Counted from the first letter of the stretch, positions 1 through 12,272 are shown. The stretch: DNA of 64,000 bases from Euborellia annulipes (GCA_023213315.1 JAKCPI010031721.1:28493-92492); one strand, 5' to 3'. Notes: a model not told the origin generated them from the sequence alone. Translations and numbers: made by a program.

Positions 1-245
1 AAGTACGGATAAAGCAAATGAACGGAGAAACTATTCGCCGAAGAATGGATAAAGCAAATGAACGGAGGAACGATTCGCCGAAGTACGGATAAAGCAAATG
101 AACGGAGGAACGATTCGCCGAAGAACGGATAAAGCAAATGAACGGAGGAACGATTCGCCGAAGAACGGATAAAGCAAATGAACGGAGGAACGATTCGCCG
201 AAGAACGGCCAAAACAAATGAACGATTCGCCGAAAAACAGATAAA
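1..245. repeat. 40-bp tandem satellite, cut by window edge
   Basis: Units of exactly 40 bp begin at 1, 41, 81, 121 and 161. Each carries AAAGCAAATGAACGGAG followed by an ATTCGCCGAAG box. From about 200 the units shorten and degenerate, fading out near 300. A reading frame runs through the array only because the unit lacks stops, and it shows no codon-like constraint. The array may continue to the left of the window. Confidence 0.9.
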
Positions 246-536
246 AACAAAATGAATGGAGGAATGGCCGTTCGCCGAAGACAGCACAAAGCAACGAACG
301 AAGGACCGGCTAACGGTGAACGGTTAAAAACGCGACCCGTTCATTTCAACGACCCGTTTACGAACGGAATGCCTACCTCTACAACGAGTTATCTGAAAAC
401 TACAACGCATAATCAAGTAAGGGCAAGGTAGAAGGGGACCAGTCCCCCCCCCTCTTGACATGACGCAAAGCCGAGACCATTGTCTAATTATTAGTTACCA
501 GTTAATTTCTCGTCAGTATAATTAATCCTTCTGTTT

Positions 537-1227
537 TTTTACTTTCTCTTACCTATGTATATATGTAATATATATATAGAGAGAAAGTATTGGTTTCATG
601 TCAAAAATTCGATGTCGAGATTTTGATGGATCTTCACGTTTTGAGGTCCCCTGAATCCAAAAAAGTGGTTTTCGCGACATGGTCTGTCTGTGGGTGGGTG
701 GGTGGGTGGGTGGGTGGGGGGTGTGTGTGTGTGTGTTCAATTTTAAGCATGAAGGAATTGAGCTATGAGGTTGAAATTTTATATTTAAGTTAAACACCCC
801 CGGGACCGGAAAAATAAGCTTTTAATCAAAATCGGCCAAAGAGTACTAGTACTTTACTGATGTACTTTTTCAGTTTTTTTCGATTTTCTCAAATTTGCTC
901 CAACGATTTTTTTTTTAATTCAAAAATCAATTATTTTTTAGATTCTCTTTAAAATGTATATTCTCATTTTGCAATTGAAATCTTCTGAAGACCACTTTAC
1001 TCTTGTATTTCATAGGGAAGATACGAGAAATGGTTGCCATGGTAACAAAATATAAATATTTTCCCATACTTATAAATTTTACATCTTGAATTCAATTGTA
1101 CCCTACTGTCGGAAACTAAATACATGTCGACACAAAAATCTGGTGTGACAAGCACAGAACATAACTTTCGATTACCGAAGGTAAGAGAAAGTTGTGTGCT
1201 GTGCGCCAGTCACACCAGATTTTTTTA
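537..1227 (+). mobile_element. H element copy 1 (hairpin-ended non-autonomous element)
   Basis: Near-complete copy, about 690 bp and non-coding. It opens with an AT-rich hairpin (ACTTTCTCTTACC, then TATATA, then its complement, 541-588). A conserved block around TCGATGTCGAGATTTTGATGG and a GT microsatellite (690-735) follow, then GTACTAGTACTTTACTGATG and an X-box-like GTTGCCATGGTAAC (about 1032). It closes with a second, roughly 45-bp-arm hairpin (about 1135-1225) bounded by AATCTGGTGTGAC and GTCACACCAGATT. The 13-mer ACTTTCTCTTACC of the first end reappears reverse-complemented inside the last hairpin. No transposase is present. The superfamily is not recognised. Confidence 0.85.
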
Positions 1228-1856
1228 TAACGTTTCAATTTACTCTCTTTTCGAGTGCAGATAGGCTGCACACCTCAGTGTGATTAATTTCATATTAAAT
1301 AATTTCTCTCCGAGAGTTGGTATCAAATAATTAATGGGCCAGTAGGGGAAAGGGGGCGAAGGGGAGGGGATGCTGCTATTTTTCTACCTCTTGACCCTTT
1401 TTTTTTTTTTTTTTACTAATTTATCTCCTTAAATTGTTAACGAAATTACATATAACTAATGACCTTTTAATAAAGAGAAATGCCCTTTTAAGAGCATGGG
1501 GATGCGAGTGAGAGAGAAAAAAAATTCCTAAATTAAATAGAAGAGTGTTTTTGTTTGACAAGTGGGGGAAGGAAAAAAAAATTGTCATTTTAATTTTCAA
1601 CTAATCAAAGTCAAAAGAGATTAAAAATATAAATATTTTGGTTTTAAGGGATTAAAAATTAAATAATACTTTCCTATACAATCGATTATATAAGTCTTTT
1701 TTGTACCGGCTGCCATCTTATATCCCGATGTCTCACGTTTCGACGACGTTATTTTAATCTTTACTATACCAGTTGATTCGAATTTGTTCATCAAACGATA
1801 GTATGTACTATCGAAATGAGATTTCGTAATTTCAATGACGAACAGACTAGGGAAAA
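1228..1856. other. AT-rich intergenic stretch, no gene seen
   Basis: It contains a 20-base T run near 1398 and low-complexity AT sequence. I see no coding frame or recognisable repeat. Confidence 0.5.
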
Positions 1857-1905
1857 TACTTTTTCTCTATATATATTTCATATATAGGATAAGAGAAAGT
1901 AAAAA
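1857..1905 (-). mobile_element. H element relic (terminal AT hairpin only)
   Basis: Only the AT hairpin survives: a CTCTATATATATTT arm, a loop, then TAAGAGAAAGTAAAA. It could be a solo end or a degraded copy. Confidence 0.6.
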
Positions 1906-2088
1906 TACTCGTGTCTTCAAATAGGATAGCTCAAAAAATTCTATAATTGTATCCATAGGGAAGTAATGGGTTCTATCTCTCGGATTATGGAAAATTAAAG
2001 CTAATTAATTATAATAATAAAATCTCTCAAATTAAAAATAATAAAAATTATTATAAAATATTTTTTTTTTTTTTTTTTGCAATTTAAT

Positions 2089-2615
2089 GGGAGCTCGCTG
2101 GTGTAGTGTGCTAGGGTGTAGGCTTCTACAAAGAAGTTCCCTGTTCAAATCCTTGGCGTGCGAGATTTTTTATTAAATAAAAATATTTATTTAATGTAAA
2201 CAAATCCTCAAGCAGGCACTGGATTGGAATATAAGATCTCACCACAATAGCCCCCAGGCAACTCTACGAGGAGAGGAAGATGCTGTGACATCCCGTCCTG
2301 TGGAAGGGACGTAAAGAAGGTTCCCTCTCAGTGATGCACTCTTCTGAGGAAGTTTCTCCTCAAACTAGGACATCCTCCATAGCATAGAAGAGGTTGGATA
2401 TAAGGACCCGGTTGGAACCAGAAATAAGAATTATTTCACTAGATAGATACGAGTGCAGGAGGAGTAGTTAGAGATAGGAAATAATGTAACTTCATAGGGT
2501 GCAGGTAAATGGCTACGGCCAGAGGCCGGTTGAATTTGAGGTGTGTGCCTTCGATCGTTTAAGCACCTCTGCCAAATAAAAGGGATCCCGATAGGAATTT
2601 CAAATAATATTAATG
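2089..2615 (+). mobile_element. SINE A, near full length (tRNA-derived)
   Basis: The head GCTCGCTGGTGTAGTGTGCT resembles a tRNA box A, and GTTCAAATCC at 2143-2152 fits a pol III box B. The body follows: TTATTTAATGTAAAC, CTCAAGCAGGCACTGGATTGG, the CCCAGGCAACTCTACGAGG block and GGGACGTAAAGAAGG. The 3' end is GGGATCCCGATAGGAATTTC and an AAT-rich tail. It is about 525 bp and non-coding. At least six other substantial copies lie in this window on both strands. Confidence 0.85.
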
Positions 2616-3429
2616 ACTACCGGGAGGACTAACGCTCAAGGGTCACCCGCGCTAGGTTTCGCCGTGCTTAACTCCAATGATTTGGGTGACTGCTGCTCTA
2701 ATCCGTTGCCAGGCACTTAATACAATGTTTCCATTAGAGCATTTTAAGTGATTAATGAATTTTCCTTTGTGAATGATTCTTTCATTTACTCCACACACAC
2801 ACTAAATATCAATTCCCGCTTTTATTAAAAGATAAACTTTGAGCATCAAACAATTTAAATTTTAATAAAAAAAAAAAATCTTTTTTAATAAAAATACTAT
2901 CTCATAATTGAATATAATAAATTCTCATTTAAGCTTATTAAAGAAGGTCCATCTCTAAGGTAGAAAGAAAGATTATTTTCTTTTACGACAGAGGGGGAGT
3001 TCTTTAATGAAATTGATCTAAAAAAAAAAAAATAAATTTACGTTCTTATTAAATAGAGAGCGAGCGAGAAAAAAAAAGAAAGTTTAATCTAAGATATAAG
3101 TGTTGTAATTTTGAGGTTTAATTTCTTACAATGTGAGTGAATAATCGTCTAAATAGAAGGGAAGGAAGGAAGGGGGCCCATTGCCATTGATAACAGCTGA
3201 GGCATCCTGGGCTGTTGTTGTTGTTGTTATGTCAAAGGGCCGGTTTAATTAAACGCATGGGTCACCATTCAGAGAGAAGAAGCAAATGTCAAACCATTCG
3301 ACATTCACTCTGTCACAGGATATTAACTACAACTGTCACCTTTTACACACACATACACACAGAGATAGACAAAATAAACTTTAAACGGATCGTTCGTTTC
3401 TCCTTTTTATTCTTTATTTTGTTTAAATA
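2616..3429. other. AT-rich intergenic stretch, no gene seen
   Basis: It holds A-rich homopolymers, a GTT microsatellite (about 3212-3230) and an ACAC stretch. A 78-codon frame at 3215-3451 starts in the microsatellite and is not credible. Confidence 0.5.
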
Positions 3430-3728
3430 TTCTATTTATATAATTCGCTAATGTCCGTCCGTCTGTCTGTCTCTTCTCTCTATTTGGACAACTTCCCGTT
3501 GGAATTTTGAAACGAAATTTTTTATACTTAAAGAGGACCTTCTAGGGATTACAGGAAAATTATTTTCATCCCGAAATTCCTATAACTTTTTGAGTTATTA
3601 ATTCCTAAACTTACGATTTCTCCCATAGGGAATGTGTAGAGAAATATTTATGTATTCTTTGCATTTGTGTATTCCATGAATGTAAACAAATCCTCAAGCA
3701 GGCACTGGATTGGAATAGTAATGATAAT
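3430..3728 (+). repeat. Element C copy
   Basis: It starts with TATATAATTCGCTAATGTCC, then a GTCT-rich stretch, AACTTCCCGTTGGAATTTTG, ATAACTTTTTGAGTTATTAA, and ends with CAAATCCTCAAGCAGGCACTGG plus an AATAGTAATG tail. It is about 300 bp and non-coding. Copies recur at 28122, 36054, 36264, 41690, 42690, 59578 and 60040. The last 40 bp match a block inside SINE A. Confidence 0.75.
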
Positions 3729-3780
3729 TTTTACTTGCTCTTACCTCTATATATATTACAGTATGTAATATATAGGGTAC
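3729..3780 (+). mobile_element. H element relic (terminal AT hairpin)
   Basis: TTTTTACTTGCTCTTACCTC followed by a TATATATA arm and its complement. The rest of the element is missing. Confidence 0.55.
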
Positions 3781-4225
3781 CCGGAAATAACAGGTACCTA
3801 GAAAAGAAGATGATTCTACATGAAAAAATAAGACTTTTTTTCTACAAACTTAATTTGCCCAGACGCTTCGTTTTCAAGAAAGTTGATTTTTTTTTTTTTT
3901 TGCTAATATCTCAAGAACCGTTTGAGATACAATGTTTAGCATGTTTTACTTTACTCATAAAACAAGCGGAATAATGAACATAAATCGTGTACAGATGCTA
4001 AACATTGTATTGTGCTGAACGCGCACCAATTGAGTAAAACGCTCAATGGCCAAACATTTTGTTAAATGATGGCGAATCATGTTCAATTGTTTTTTGCCTC
4101 CTCGGTGTGCTTTGACCTATAGAAAAGCATTGAAAAAATAGATTAGTCAAAAACTTTTTTGCTCAATTGGCGGGCGTTTAGCCTTAATAATATATTGAAA
4201 CATATCACCTTGTGTTTTTTGGTTT
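3781..4225. other. No recognised feature
   Basis: Mixed AT-rich sequence in which ACAATGTTTAGCAT (3930) and ATGCTAAACATTGT (3997) form a spaced inverted pair, suggesting a degraded fold-back. No credible coding frame. Confidence 0.4.
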
Positions 4226-4752
4226 TAATTAATTTATTTATTTGAAATTCCTATCGGGATCCCCGTTTATTTGCCCGAGAGGCTTAAGTGCACGAAGACA
4301 CACACTTCAAACCACTGGCCGTAGTCATCTACCGGCACCCTGTGAAGTTACATTATTTCCTATCTCTAACTCCTCCTCCTGCTTTCGTCTCTAGCTAGTA
4401 AACTAATCCTTATTTCTGGTTTCTTTTATCCAACCTCTTCTATGCTAGGGAGGATGTCCTACTTTGAAGAGGAACTCCCTCAGCACCGACTCCTTTCGAA
4501 GAATGCATCACTGAGAGGGAAACCTTCTTTACGTCCCTTCCACAGGACGGGATGTCACAGCAACTCCCTCTCCTCGTAGAGTTGCCTAGGGACTATTGTG
4601 GTAAGGATCCTATATTCCAATCCAGGGCTTGCTTGAGGATTTGTTTACAATATTTTTATTTAATGAAAAAAATCCCTCAACGCCCAGGATTTGAACAGGG
4701 ATCTTCTTTATAGAAAGCCGACACCCTAGCCCGCTACACCAGCGAGCTCCTT
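4226..4752 (-). mobile_element. SINE A, near full length
   Basis: Reverse copy: it begins with GAAATTCCTATCGGGATCCC (the SINE 3' end) and ends with the tRNA-like head at CACCAGCGAGCTCC. It is diverged from the 2089 copy at many scattered positions, so it is an older insertion. Confidence 0.85.
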
Positions 4753-5296
4753 TTGATTTTAATATACCTCACATATTATTTCAACGATTATTTATTTCCT
4801 GCAATATTTTTTTTTTTATTATAGCTTAAGCTGCTAATAGGATTTGATATTTTGGCTTAACGCCTGTAACGATAAAAATATTTTCTCGCTTTTTTCTCTC
4901 CTTCTATTTCAATTTTTCTAATTGAATTCACTAACACCTAATAATTACTGATTATGTGTAATGGATTGAAAAAGGAATTAAATCCTCTAAAAAAAAAAAA
5001 AAAAAAATAACGCGAAATGCTGACCGATTTATATATATAAAAAAAAAAATCTCTGGTATTTTTTTTATGCTTTGATTAAAGCCAATCTTTTTTTTGCTTT
5101 TTTTTTTATTTATTAAAGAAGATTTAATAATTGAAACGAATGAATCAACTGAACTCCTCCTTAAAAACGTAATTAACATTTGTTCTCAGACAATAAATAG
5201 CTAACTAACTTCAATTATCTATAGGCAAATAATCTGATGTGGCCACCAAAAAAACAAATTTATTTTTTGGACTTTTTTTATACATTCCATCGTCTT
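4753..5296. other. AT-rich, homopolymer-rich stretch
   Basis: Poly-A and poly-T runs at about 4990-5007, 5040 and 5100. The 75-codon minus frame here is lysine- and phenylalanine-rich noise from those runs. Confidence 0.5.
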
Positions 5297-5345
5297 TTTT
5301 ACTTTCTCTTACCTTATATACATGTTAATATACATCTTACAAGAA
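5297..5345 (+). mobile_element. H element relic (terminal AT hairpin)
   Basis: TTTTTACTTTCTCTTACCTT followed by an imperfect TATACATGTTAATATACAT hairpin. No element body follows. Confidence 0.55.
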
Positions 5346-5488
5346 TGTAATCGGGGTATAATCGTTTATATCCCTGGCTTCGCAACAATAGATATAATCA
5401 ATTACAATAACAAATACAAAGTGGGGTCTCATCTGCTTACCTGTAGCTCAGACTTCAAGGCTTGTGTTTGCTCGTTATATTTGTGGAT

Positions 5489-6486
5489 TACACAGGTCAA
5501 CAAAAAAGATTTTTTTTTTGGGTTTCTGTTTTAATGCTGGAATTCTGATTCTAGACACCAAAAAACACTTAAATTTCCATTTTTAGCTTTTAAAGTTTGT
5601 TTTTGTTTAATTGGTACAGGGGTTTGAAAAAAAATTAAAAAAAAAAACTGAAAATTTGTGTACTTTTTTCAGTTTTTCGCTTATATCTCGTAAACTAAAC
5701 ATATTTTGTGAACCATAATACATTTGAAAGTTGTAGAACATAAAATTTGCTAAAATTGAGTTGATAAAACGAATTTCTAGACCCAATATTAACCGAGATA
5801 CGGCCGATCAAATTTTCTTTTTTTTTCATTTTAGACTTTTTCCAGTTTTTCGCTTATATCCCGCAAATTAAACATATTTTGTTAATTATAATACATTACA
5901 AACTTGTAGAGCATTAAATTTGCTAATATTTGGTTGATAAAACGAATATTTAGACCCAATATTAACCGAGATACGGCCTATCAAAGTTTCTATTTGTTTT
6001 ATATTTCGAGAAACTTGAGACTTTCTTCAGTTTTTCGCTTATATCTCGAAAACTAAACATATTTTCTCCACTACAGTAAAAGACAAAATTGTAGAGTATT
6101 AAATTTGCTAAAATTTGGTTGATAAATCAAATTTGTAAACTTAATATTAACCGAGAAACGGCCTAACGAATTTTTCTATGTTTTACATTCGAGAAACATG
6201 GTCGAAGTCATGATCAGCCGTACCTCGGTAAATATTGGGTCTACATATTCGTTTTAACAACCAAATTGTAGCAAATTTAACAACTTTGTATGCTACTATG
6301 GTGCACAAAATATGCTTAGTTTACGAGATATAAAAATGTGCGGTCTTCTTAGTGAAAAATTGCTCTAGTTTCTACAAAAGCAAACTTTGATTAAAAAAAT
6401 TATTATTACATTTATTTTTAGAGTAGGTAAAACAAACATTTTATTTGAAGAAGCCAGACCCAAAAATCGTGTTGACCAGTGTTATA
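5489..6486. mobile_element. TIR element with internal tandem repeats
   Basis: The left end TTACACAGGTCAACA and right end TGTTGACCAGTGTTA are inverted copies, extended by a GATTTTT tract. Inside are three direct units starting CAGTTTTTCGCTTATAT at 5670, 5843 and 6028 (spacing 173 and 185). A partly inverted unit follows at about 6210-6340. The units share ACCCAATATTAACCGAGATA. No transposase is present. A second copy begins at 63932 at the right window edge. The TA-bounded ends suggest a Tc1/mariner-type MITE, but that is inference. Confidence 0.65.
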
Positions 6487-6746
6487 TAAAAATATTTGTA
6501 ATTATTTTTGTTTTATATTTCGATTAAATAATTTATTAATGATTAAAAAATAAATTTGATTTAAAAAATTAAAAGTTTGAGTTGAATGTTTTTTTTTATT
6601 TAAAATTTGTTTTGAATCAAATTAATGCTCACCAGACGAGATATATTTTTTGGAGTTCGTAAATAAATAATAAATGGCCGGGGTTGTTGAACCTTAGCTG
6701 TTTCTGCTCTCGGATACCAGGCCTGGATGATGGATTCGCTCAGATT

Positions 6747-7054
6747 TTTTTTTTTTTTATTCAAAAATCAATTATTTTTTAGATTCTCTTTAATATTTAT
6801 ATTCTCATTAAGTCTTTGAAATCTTCTGAAGGCCACTTTACTCTTGTACTTCATAGGAAAGATAGGAGAAATGATTGCCTTGGTATAAAATATAAATATT
6901 TTCACATACTTATAAATTTTACATCTGAATTTCTAATATATCGGCGGAAACTAAATATATATCGACACAAAAAAATCTGGTGTGACAAGCACACAACTTT
7001 CGATTCTCGAAGGAAAGAGAAAGTTGTGTTCTGTGCGCCAGTCACACCAGATTT
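6747..7054 (+). mobile_element. H element, 5'-truncated
   Basis: The body from TTCAAAAATCAATTATTTTT through the closing hairpin (6965-7054, AATCTGGTGTGAC to GTCACACCAGATT). The opening hairpin and GT tract are absent. Confidence 0.75.
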
Positions 7055-7540
7055 TAAGTAAATTTGGGAAATAGAAATGCACTCAGTTTTTTTTTTTTTT
7101 TTTACAACGGAAAAAAGTGCAATTTTACAATCTTCTTCTTCCCCTCCCCAATTCTCTATAGAGCGGTCCATCTGTTTAAATTATTTTTCTACGGACAAAT
7201 TTTATAAATATACATTTTTGGAAATGTTCACCGAAGGCGGGTGGCCTGGCTGGTAATAGGCCATGAGAGAGATGAATATTAGAAAGTTTTCTTTTCCCCC
7301 ATACACTGTACTATTACTCCCTTAATAGAATCTCTTTTCTCCTGTCTTTGATAATATATTAAGGATTTATAATAAAAGCCTTCTACGTATATTTAGAGCA
7401 CACACTCCCCCCACACTCTCTTTTACATAAATCAAACTATAGCTAGCTATAGATTTAGATAGCGAATAAATAAATTTATAGAGGGCAGCAAAAAAAAAAA
7501 AAAAAAAAACTGAGTGCATTTCTATTTCCCAAATTTACTG
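7055..7540. repeat. Fold-back with about 35-bp terminal inverted repeats
   Basis: AAATTTGGGAAATAGAAATG at about 7058 is followed by CACTCAG and a T run. At 7494-7538 the reverse complement appears (A run, CTGAGTGCATTTC). The 400-bp interior is non-coding. A MITE is likely, family unknown. Confidence 0.6.
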
Positions 7541-7922
7541 TATTTTGTAGAAAAAAAGGATTTCTTGTTTTAAAAAGAGATGTAATATATCTCTCTAGAT
7601 AGATAGCCTCTGAGTAAAATGAATCCAACTTGATCGAAAATAGAATAAATCAATTAATAAGAAGACAAAAGGAAACGAAGGGAAGACCCTTTTAGGATTT
7701 CCGTTTATATTTATAGAAGAAGTCTGTCTGTCCATCTGTCTGAGGGTTTTTATATATATATATATTGTAAGAATGAGAGTTTGAAAACAAAGCCTAGGAA
7801 ATAAAAGCCCGAAAAGATAAAAGATGAAATGAAGATACATGTCCCTTAAAAAAAAAAAAAAAAAAAAAAAAAATCACTAAAATAAAGGAAGAAGAATTTC
7901 TTAGTTTTATCTATACAACAGT

Positions 7923-8784
7923 AAAAATCTGGTGTGACTGGCGCCCAGCACACAACTTTCTCTTACCCTTCGGTAAGAGAAAGTTGCGCACTGTGCTGGT
8001 CACACCAGATTTTTTGTGTCGAGATATATTTAGTTTCCGATAGCACCTTAGTTTCAAACTTGCATTTTAAATGTTGACTGCTTCAAATAAACTATGGTTA
8101 TTTTTCAAAATTTTAATCTCATATTTGGACATTTTATACACAATATAGAATCGTAAATAAATACAAAATTTCATAAGAATTGGAAAAAAAAAATTTAAAT
8201 GCCTAAAAAGTTCTAAAGGGGACCCCCTTTTGAATCGAAATTAACATACAAATCCCTATAGGAAATTAACATTGTTTCTATGCGAAGATAAGGTGGAAAG
8301 GGAATTTAAAAAGAGTAGAGACAGACGATAATGTTTGCAAGTGAGAGAGAGACATATATGTTTTCTTTGAAACAATTAAAGACACAAATAAATTTTAAAA
8401 AAATGGGAATTTAAATAATAATTGATTTTTAATCTAATAAAAAGAAAAGATTTAAATTCCGTTACCATGGCAACGCATTTCTATCTTTCCTATGAAGAAC
8501 AAGAGTAAAGTGGTCTTCAGAAGATTTCAACGGCAAAATGAGAATATACATTTTAAAGAGCATCTAAAAAATAATTGATTTTTGAATTTTAAAAAAAATC
8601 CTTGGAGGGAATTTTGAGAAAATCGAAAAAAACTGAAAAAGTACATCAGTAAAGTACTAGTACTTTTTGGCCGATTTTGTTCAAAAGCTTATTTTGAGAT
8701 TCTTCAAAGGTACCTAAGTTAAATATAAAATTTCAATCCGGTAGCTCAATTCCTTCATGCTAAAAAAATGGTTCCACACATACA

Positions 8785-8819
<35 letters not shown>

Positions 8820-8958
8820 CAATTTGCGGGACCCACTTTTTTGGACTCAGGGGACCTCAAAACATGTATATCCATCAAAATCTCGACATCGAATTTTTGA
8901 CATGATCGTAATACTTTCTCTCTCTATATATTTCATATAGGCTAAGAGAAAGTAAAAA
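7923..8958 (-). mobile_element. H element, long variant (about 1.03 kb)
   Basis: Both hairpins are present (7923-8013 and 8912-8958), together with the X-box-like GTTACCATGGCAAC (about 8461) and AC microsatellite (about 8788-8815). Unlike other copies, a 400-bp segment (about 8040-8455) sits between the closing hairpin and the X-box. The same segment is found only in the copy at 10943-11967, in the opposite orientation. Confidence 0.8.
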
Positions 8959-9072
8959 TTAAATTTTTTGATTTAATAAAACTTCAGTATTAAGGATAAA
9001 TAGATGCTTTATTACAACATCGGGCCAGTTTCACAGGGTGTATGTACAAGGGATAGAATAATAATAAAAATA

Positions 9073-9739
9073 AAAAAGTCTGGTGTGACTGGCGCACAGC
9101 ACACAACTTTCTCTTACCTTCGGTAATCGAAAGTTGTGTACTGTGCTTGTCACACCAGATTTTTTGTGTCGACATGTATTTAGTTTCCGACAGTAGGGTA
9201 CAATTGAATTCAAGATGTAAAATTTATAAGTATGGGAAAATATTTATATTTTGTTACCAAGGCAACCATTTCTTCTATCTTTTCTATGGAGTACAAGAGT
9301 AAAGTGGTCTTCAGAATATTTCAATCACAAAATGAGAATATACATTTTATAGCGAATCTAAAAAATAATTGATTTTTGAATTTAAAAAAAAATCGTTGGA
9401 GCAAATTTAGAGAAAATCGAAAAAAACTGAAAAAGTGCATCAGTAAAGTACTAGTACTCTTTGGTCGATTTTGTTCAAAAGCTTCGTGTCACGTCCCATG
9501 GGGGTGCCTGACTTAAATATAAAATTTCAACCTCCTAGCTCTTTTCGTTCTTGAGATATTTTGTTCACAGACAGACACACAGACAGACAGACAGACCATG
9601 TCGCGAAAACCACTTTTTTAGATTCAGGAGACCTCAAAACGTGTATATCCATCAAAATCTCGACATCGAATTTTTGACATGAAACCAATACTTTCTCTCT
9701 CTATATATATTAACATATATATAGAGGTAAGAGAAAGTA
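9073..9739 (-). mobile_element. H element, complete
   Basis: Complete reverse copy with both terminal hairpins and conserved body. It ends in GGTAAGAGAAAGTAAAAAAA and abuts the next copy head to tail through one shared A tract. Confidence 0.85.
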
Positions 9740-10425
9740 AAAAAAATCTGGTGTGACTGGCGCACAGCACACAACTTTCTCTTACCTTCGGTAATCGAAA
9801 GTTGTGTTCTGTGCTTGTCACACCAGATTTTTTGTGTCGACATGTATTTAGTTCCCGGCAGTAGGGAACATTTGAATTCAGATGTAAAATTTATAAGTAT
9901 GGGAAAATATTTATATTTTGTAACCATGGCAACCATTTCTCCTATCTTTCCTATGAAGCACAAGAGTAAAGTGGGCTTCAGACAATTTCGAGGGCAAAAC
10001 GAGAATATACATTTGAAAGAGCATCTAAAAAATAATTGATTTTTGAATTTTAATAAAAATCGTTAGAGCGAATTTTGAGAAAATCGAAAAAAACTGAAAA
10101 AGTGCATCAGTAAAGTACTAGTACTCTTTGGCCGATTTTGATTAAAAGCTTATTTTGTCCGGTCCCGGGGGGTGTTTAACTTAAATATAAAATTTCAGCC
10201 TCCTAGCTCAATTCCTTCATGCTTAAAATGGACACACAGACACACACACACACACACAGACACACACACAGACAGACCATGTCGCGAAAACCACTTTTTT
10301 GGATTCAGGGGGACCTCAAAACGTGAAGATCCATCAAAATCTCGACATCGAATTTTTGACATGAATCCAATACTTTCTCTCTATATATATATTACATATA
10401 TACATAGGTAGAGAAAGTAAAAATT
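9740..10425 (-). mobile_element. H element, complete, in tandem with previous copy
   Basis: Starts AAAAATCTGGTGTGACTGGC and ends with the AT hairpin at 10375-10420. It has the AC/GACA microsatellite (10231-10275) and the X-box-like site near 9921. It has the same orientation as 9073-9739. Confidence 0.85.
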
Positions 10426-10942
10426 GTAAAAAATAAATTTTATGAGGAGAGGTCCTCACCTGGTAGGGTCGATAGACCTTTCTGAAGTCTGGAATACCAT
10501 TTTTGAATTATTTACACTCTAGAGAAACGACATTTTAAATTTTATTAAAATCTAGTGAAATATTTGTAAACCCCTGAAAAGTGGGGTTCCCTACCCCTAA
10601 TTTGATATAATGATATCCTAAAACCACCGCCAGAAAATTATCTACCCATTAAAAAAAACTCTATGAAAATCGGGCCAGTAGTTTCGGATTCGATGCGAAG
10701 AAACCTGGTATGAGTCGTTGGTGACGTCACGGCTTGTAACGCAACATGCTGATAGATGGGCAAAAAAAATTTTTTATTTTTATTTTCGAGTCCCTATAGG
10801 TTTATACAGTATCTCTCAAATTAACATTTATAAAATTGGAATTAAATTAACAAATATTTGTTCAATATAATTTTACTTATAAATATGTTTCACGTAAAAC
10901 CTACACCACTTTCCCTCCAAACTATAAATTAACATCTTTTAT
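10426..10942. other. Unassigned AT-rich stretch
   Basis: No coding frame. It contains TTGGTGACGTCACGGCTTG and is otherwise unremarkable. Confidence 0.4.
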
Positions 10943-11967
10943 TTTACTTTCTCGTACCCTATATATGAAATATATAGGAGAGAAATATTGCGATCATGTC
11001 AAAAATTCGATGTCGAGATTTTGATGGATATACATGTTTTGAGGTCCCCTGAGTCCAAAAAAGTGGGTCCCGCAAATTGGTCTGTGTGTGTGTCTGTGTG
11101 TCTGTGTGTGTGTAACGATTTTTAGCATGAAGGAATTGAGCTAGGAGTTTGAAATTTTATATTTAAGCTAGGTACCTTTGAAGAATCTCAAAATAAGCTT
11201 TTGAACAAAATCGGCCAAAAAGTACTAGTACTTTACTGATGTACTTTTTCAGTTTTTTTCGATTTTCTCAAAATTCCCTCCAAGGATTTTTTTTAAAATT
11301 CATAAATGAACTATTTTTTAGATGCTCTTTAAAATGTATATTCTCATTTTGCCGTTGAAATCTTCTGAAGACCACTTTACTCTTGTTCTTCATAGGAAAG
11401 ATAGAAATGGTTGCCATGGTAACGGAATTTAAATTTTTTCTTTTTATTAGATTAAAAATCAATTATTATTTAAATTCCCATTTATTTTAAATTTATTTGT
11501 GTCTTTAATTGTTTCAAAGAAAACATATATGTCTCTCTCTCACTTGCAAACATTATCGTCTGTCTCTACTCTTTTTAAATTCCCTTTCCACCTTATCTTC
11601 GCATAGAAACAATGTTAATTTCCTATAGGGATTTGTATGTTAATTTCGATTCAAAAGGGGTCCCCTTTGGAACTTTTTTAGGCATTTAAAATTTTTTTTT
11701 TCCAATTCTTATGAAATTTTGTATTTATTTACGATTCTATATTGTGTATAAAATGTCCAAATATGAGATTAAAATTTTGACAAATAACCATAGTTTATTT
11801 GAAGCAGTCAACAATTAAAATGCAAGTTTGAAACTAAGGTGCTATCGGAAACTAAATATATCTCGACACAAAAAATCTGGTGTGACCAGCACAGTGCGCA
11901 ACTTTCTCTTACCGAAGGGTAAGAGAAAGTTGTGTGCTGTGCGCCAGTCACACCAGATTTTTTTAAT
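10943..11967 (+). mobile_element. H element, long variant (about 1.03 kb)
   Basis: Plus-strand counterpart of 7923-8958, with the same 400-bp internal module (about 11430-11830). It carries the X-box-like GTTGCCATGGTAAC at 11409 and both hairpins. Together the two copies form a long inverted repeat with about 2-kb spacing. Confidence 0.8.
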
Positions 11968-12043
11968 TACCACTCACTACATACTGAAAATACGAATATT
12001 TATAATAAATTGAAATTTGGTATAAAAATTAAAAATATCTTTC

Positions 12044-12272
12044 TTTTTTTTAACATTCACACTCACATGTCTTTTCGGCAACTTAGGCCATATACGACTT
12101 GACGATAACCGTTATTTCTTGAATATATCTATTGGAGGTTCAGGCATTCTTATTTAAGTCATTTGGTATCCAAATGGCTTAAATAAAATCATCGGACTGC
12201 CTGGCGTCCGAACCCGCTACGTTTAGTATACGAGGTTAGCACGCTAACCCCTACACCAAGCCCCGAGGGCAC
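12044..12272 (-). mobile_element. SINE B, near full length
   Basis: Reverse copy: T tract, CATTCACACTCACA, CTTTTCGGCAACTTAGGCC, GGACTGCCTGGCGTCCGAAC, ending in the tRNA-like head CACCAAGCCCCGAGGGC. A second 3' fragment follows at 12326-12370. Confidence 0.75.

Noticed and set aside
31..294. 87-codon minus frame over the 40-bp satellite
   Set aside because: It exists because a 40-bp unit read in three frames happens to lack stops; the residues simply repeat.
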